A DNA stretch of 64,000 nt from NCBI RefSeq assembly GCF_900142215.1, contig NZ_FRAC01000027.1, forward strand, positions 29,803 to 93,802, written 5' to 3'. Numbering within the stretch: the first letter of the stretch is position 1; every line of letters starts with the position of its first letter. Under the pieces are notes generated by a model, which had not been told where the DNA came from, made no database searches, and was given only the letters and a program-made list of their open reading frames with translations. Position numbers and translations under genes: made by a program. Source of the stretch: Anaerocolumna jejuensis DSM 15929. GTDB taxonomy: Bacteria > Bacillota > Clostridia > Lachnospirales > Lachnospiraceae. Below are positions 61,145 to 64,000 of this stretch, piece after piece.

Positions 61145-62251
61145 TTAGGCCACCTCCTTCTTATTCTTACGGAATTCCAGCTTATAGTTAATAAAGAACT
61201 CGCATCCTATGAGGAAAAATAACAGGATACCGGTTATAATATCCGATGCATTCTGATTGAGCCCATACTGGGAAGCAATCTGGATGGAACCCTGCTGCAT
61301 AAATACCAGAAAAGCAGATACGAAAAGCATGGCTACGGGATTGAACTTTGACATCCACGCAACAATAATCGCCGTAAAGCCCCTGCCGCCGGCAGTACTG
61401 GTGGATATGGTGTGGCTGGCGCCGCTTACAATAATACTTCCGGCAAGCCCGCAGATTCCGCCGGAAATCATCATAGTCCGGATAATTACCCTTTTCACAT
61501 TAATTCCTGCATACTTGGCCGTATTCTGGCTTTCACCCACAACTGCGATTTCATAACCCTGCTTGCTATGCCTCATATAAAGGTAAACAGCCAGTGTCAT
61601 AATAAGTACAAGGATAACATTGAGGCCGTACTGCATACCGAATACATTTCCAAACCAGCCCTTTCTGGTAGCTCCGTTAATGATTCCGACCGTGTTGGAA
61701 CCGGTAGGATTTTCCCAGAAAACAATGCAGAAGGTTACAATCTGCATGGCCACATAATTCAGCATCAGGGTAAACAAGGTTTCATTGGTATTATAATAGG
61801 CTTTAAATACCGCCGGAAGAAGTCCCCACACCATACCTGCCAGACTGCTTACGATAAAAACGACCAAAAGCAGCAGCCAGTTAGGCAATGAATCTCCCAA
61901 ATATATCATCATGGCTGCGGTGGCAGTACCTCCCATGAGAATCTGGCCTTCCGCTCCGATATTCCAGAATCTCATTTTAAAGGCAGGGGTAAGGCCTACC
62001 GCAATAATCAGAAGGGTCATGGTCTCACGGATTGTTACCCAAAGACGGCGTTTTTTTCCGACTGCTCCGTCTATGATTCCAAGATACACCTGAAAGGGAT
62101 TATCACTTGTAATTGCTACAATCACAAGCGCGCACACAATCAGGGACAATACAATGGCAATTCCCCGGATTGTCCATGCTTTCGTTTTCGAAACGCTGTC
62201 CCGCTTGGTCATTCGGACAAATACTTCTTTATTTGCTGCTTCTTTGCTCAT
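61145..62251 (-). CDS. Nucleoside ABC transporter permease (NupP/YufP-like)
   Basis: 368 residues, N-terminal cytoplasmic stretch then about ten helices: FKMRFWNIGAEGQILMGGTATA, LPNWLLLLVVFIVSSLAGMVWGLLPAVFKAYYNTNETLFTLMLNYVA-type core, YEIAVVGESQNTAKYAGINVKRV, AGGRGFTAIIVAWMSKFNPV. It overlaps the ATPase gene by 23 nt; AAAGGGAG sits 9 nt before the ATG at 62251, inside the ATPase coding end. Partner of the NupQ-like permease. Confidence 0.93.
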   Translation of the reverse strand: MSKEAANKEVFVRMTKRDSVSKTKAWTIRGIAIVLSLIVCALVIVAITSDNPFQVYLGIIDGAVGKKRRLWVTIRETMTLLIIAVGLTPAFKMRFWNIGAEGQILMGGTATAAMMIYLGDSLPNWLLLLVVFIVSSLAGMVWGLLPAVFKAYYNTNETLFTLMLNYVAMQIVTFCIVFWENPTGSNTVGIINGATRKGWFGNVFGMQYGLNVILVLIMTLAVYLYMRHSKQGYEIAVVGESQNTAKYAGINVKRVIIRTMMISGGICGLAGSIIVSGASHTISTSTAGGRGFTAIIVAWMSKFNPVAMLFVSAFLVFMQQGSIQIASQYGLNQNASDIITGILLFFLIGCEFFINYKLEFRKNKKEVA

Positions 62252-63782
62252 GCTTATGTGCTCCCTTTCTATCAGACGTCATCATAAGTCCGATTTCTTC
62301 CTTGGTCGCCTTTCTTGCATCTACAATACCGGCAACTCTTCCGCCGTTAAGTACCAATATCCTGTCACACAAATCCAGCAATACGTCCAAATCCTCTCCT
62401 ACGCAGATAACAGCAACCCCTTTTTCCTTTTGCTCATTGAGGAGGTTATAAATGGTATAGGAAGAATTGATATCCAAACCCCTTACCGGGTAAGCCACCA
62501 TCAATACCGTAGGATTGGAAGCAATTTCACGGCCAACCAATACCTTTTGCACGTTACCGCCTGAAAGACGCCTGACAGGCGTATCCACTCCGGGTGTTAC
62601 AACGTCCAGCTTTTCTACTATGTTATTTGCCAAATCCTTGGGCTTCTTTCGGTCTACAAAGAAATGTTTTCCGTCCTTATAGCTTCTTAGCATCATATTA
62701 TCCGTCAAATCCATGGAGCCTACAAGTCCCATGCCAAGCCTGTCCTCCGGAACAAAGGATAAATGAATCTTTAAATCCCTGATTTGTGCAGCCTTCATAT
62801 CCGATATCTTTTCCGTATTACCGTCCGGTGCATAATAAAGGATTTCACCGCTTTCAATAGACTGAAGCCCGGCAACGGCTTCTAACAGCTCCTTTTGCCC
62901 GCTTCCTGCAATACCTGCGACTCCAAGTATTTCTCCGCTGTAAGCTAGGAAAGAAGCTTCCTTTACTACCTTAAGCCCTTCCCTGTTTCTGCAGGTTATG
63001 CCTCTCATCTCAATCCGTTTCTCTGTGTTGGAAGGCTCTGTTCGGTCAATGTCAAGCTTTACCTTCTCCCCTACCATCATTTCCGTAAGGGATGCTACCG
63101 TAGCCTCTGCGGTATTTACCGTACCGATGAATTTTCCCTTGCGAAGTACCGTGACGCGGTCGGAAAGCTCCAGCACCTCATTCAGCTTATGGGTGATAAT
63201 AATAATGGACTTTCCTGCTTTTCGCATGTTGCGAAGTACATCAAAGAGCTTCTTCGTTTCCTGTGGGGTCAAAACAGCCGTAGGCTCATCCAATATCAGG
63301 ATATCAGCACCACGGTAAAGTACCTTTACAATTTCAACTGTCTGCTTTTGGGAAACAGACATATCATAGATTTTTTGTGACGGATTCAGATCAAAGCCAT
63401 ACTGGGCGGTAAGGTTATTTATTTCTTCCTGTACCTGGTGCATCTTCAGGGTCTTGCTGCCCTGCAGGCCCAATATGATGTTTTCAGCAGCTGTTAATAT
63501 ATTAATCAGTTTAAAATGCTGATGGATCATACCAATGCCCAATGCAAAGGAATCTTTTGGGGAACGTATGGTTACTTCATTTCCGTTAATAAATATCTGC
63601 CCTTCATCCGGGAAATAGATACCGGAGAGCATATTCATAAGAGTGGTCTTACCGCTGCCGTTTTCACCTAAAATAGATAGGATTTCACCCTTTTTGACAG
63701 AGAGGTTCACACTGTCATTTGCTATTACTTCGCCAAACCGTTTGGTAACATTCTTTAATTCAATGGCGTTTACCTGTTCCAC
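62229..63782 (-). CDS. Nucleoside ABC transporter ATPase (NupO/YufO-like, tandem domains)
   Basis: 517 residues with two ABC domains. Domain 1 (about 1-240): Walker A ILGENGSGKTTLMNM, Q-loop GMIHQHFKLINILTAAENI, a non-standard signature MSVSQKQTVEIVKVL, Walker B ILILDEPTAVLTPQE. Domain 2 (about 255-500): degenerate Walker A GIAGSGQKELLEA, signature RRLSGGNVQKVLVGREI, and D-loop PVRGLDINSS in place of the usual E of Walker B. Asymmetric sites are usual in this RbsA-like family. GTG start at 63782, GGAGG 7 nt upstream. A BMP-family binding lipoprotein gene would be expected to the right, outside the window. Confidence 0.94.
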   Translation of the reverse strand: MEQVNAIELKNVTKRFGEVIANDSVNLSVKKGEILSILGENGSGKTTLMNMLSGIYFPDEGQIFINGNEVTIRSPKDSFALGIGMIHQHFKLINILTAAENIILGLQGSKTLKMHQVQEEINNLTAQYGFDLNPSQKIYDMSVSQKQTVEIVKVLYRGADILILDEPTAVLTPQETKKLFDVLRNMRKAGKSIIIITHKLNEVLELSDRVTVLRKGKFIGTVNTAEATVASLTEMMVGEKVKLDIDRTEPSNTEKRIEMRGITCRNREGLKVVKEASFLAYSGEILGVAGIAGSGQKELLEAVAGLQSIESGEILYYAPDGNTEKISDMKAAQIRDLKIHLSFVPEDRLGMGLVGSMDLTDNMMLRSYKDGKHFFVDRKKPKDLANNIVEKLDVVTPGVDTPVRRLSGGNVQKVLVGREIASNPTVLMVAYPVRGLDINSSYTIYNLLNEQKEKGVAVICVGEDLDVLLDLCDRILVLNGGRVAGIVDARKATKEEIGLMMTSDRKGAHKHEQRSSK

Positions 63783-63870
63783 AAAAAAACCTCCTACACA
63801 ATAAATTTGCGGAACTGCAAATCCGCAGTCCCGCAGAAAAGGCTAAAGAGCAAGCCTTGTACAATTTAAT

Positions 63871-64000
63871 CACCATACATATCACAAGCCTGCTCGTGAT
63901 ACTGTTTAAATAGAAAGATTAAAAATGCAAAGCATTTTTCAATCCAATCCCCATGCATATCACAAGCCTGCTTGTGATATTGCTTAAATAGAAAGATTAA
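63871..64000 (-). repeat. Two tandem REP-like units at the right end
   Basis: Unit 1 (63873-63950) and unit 2 (63951 to the window edge) repeat with a 78-bp period. Each has the hairpin TATCACAAGC-CT-GCTTGTGATA (perfect in unit 2; ATCACAAGCC/GCTCGTGAT in unit 1) and TTTAAATAGAAAGATTAA. Unit 1 also has the palindrome AAAAATGCAAAGCATTTTT. Located upstream of the nucleoside-transporter ATPase gene. Confidence 0.88.

Overview
The window looks like chromosomal DNA of an anaerobic, spore-forming Clostridia, most probably a plant-polysaccharide-degrading Lachnospiraceae (Lachnoclostridium/Anaerocolumna-like). Reasons: an alpha/beta-type small acid-soluble spore protein, Lachnospiraceae families such as DUF4364, DUF6145-like and YjfB, a GH94 cellobiose phosphorylase, a T-box controlled methionyl-tRNA synthetase, and moderate-to-low GC with long U-tailed terminators. 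Most genes read leftward; no rRNA, tRNA or CRISPR array was seen. The genus is an inference.

Layout: 1-2.7 kb, 5' two thirds of cellobiose phosphorylase and a divergent membrane-anchored protein. 2.7-10.5 kb, housekeeping genes (asd, dusB, coaX, a DUF6145-like gene, a LiaF-like gene, birA, argF), with ArgR boxes over the argF promoter. 10.7-12.2 kb, a rightward YmcC-like/TetR pair behind a 14-bp tandem repeat. 12.3-21.2 kb, patatin, LTA synthase, ThuA, SPFH/NfeD, TrmH-type methyltransferase and T-box-metG. 21.3-25.3 kb, an accessory stretch of secreted proteins; its inner 2.5 kb is flanked by two diverged copies of the prfA 3' end plus its terminator. 25.3-31.2 kb, prfA, prmC, a YqhQ-like gene, rpmE and rho. 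31.5-34.2 kb, rightward malic enzyme, radical SAM and DUF4364 genes. 34.3-42 kb, the proteostasis run tig-clpP-clpX-lon-ysxC, then glmM. 42.2-45.5 kb, a 229-bp fold-back element, SASP, an AGCS symporter, a DJ-1 protein and YjfB. 45.5-51.1 kb, an ABC-2 exporter operon with a palindromic operator, YbaK, an ArsR-type regulator and ddl. 51.4-59.5 kb, a sugar ABC importer with a YesMN-type two-component system and a PrsA-like foldase. 59.8-63.8 kb, a small membrane protein and a nucleoside (BMP/NupOPQ-type) ABC transporter.

The genes form coherent units. Cellodextrin phosphorolysis and the CUT1 importer suit growth on plant sugars. tig-clpPX-lon is the usual folding/proteolysis cluster. prfA and prmC encode a release factor and its methyltransferase. 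The NfeD/SPFH pair and the LTA synthase, patatin and LiaF-like proteins serve the envelope.

Most interesting non-gene signals: (1) duplicated prfA 3' ends around an AT-rich cargo of a DUF4362-like lipoprotein and a secreted Cys/His protein, resembling an old integration site; (2) a REP-like double-hairpin repeat found in at least six gaps, always in one orientation between co-directional leftward genes; (3) the long fold-back element at 42.25-42.48 kb; (4) a strong palindromic operator on the ABC-2 exporter promoter. I did not find a clearly new multi-gene system. The prfA-flanked segment is the best candidate for an undescribed element.
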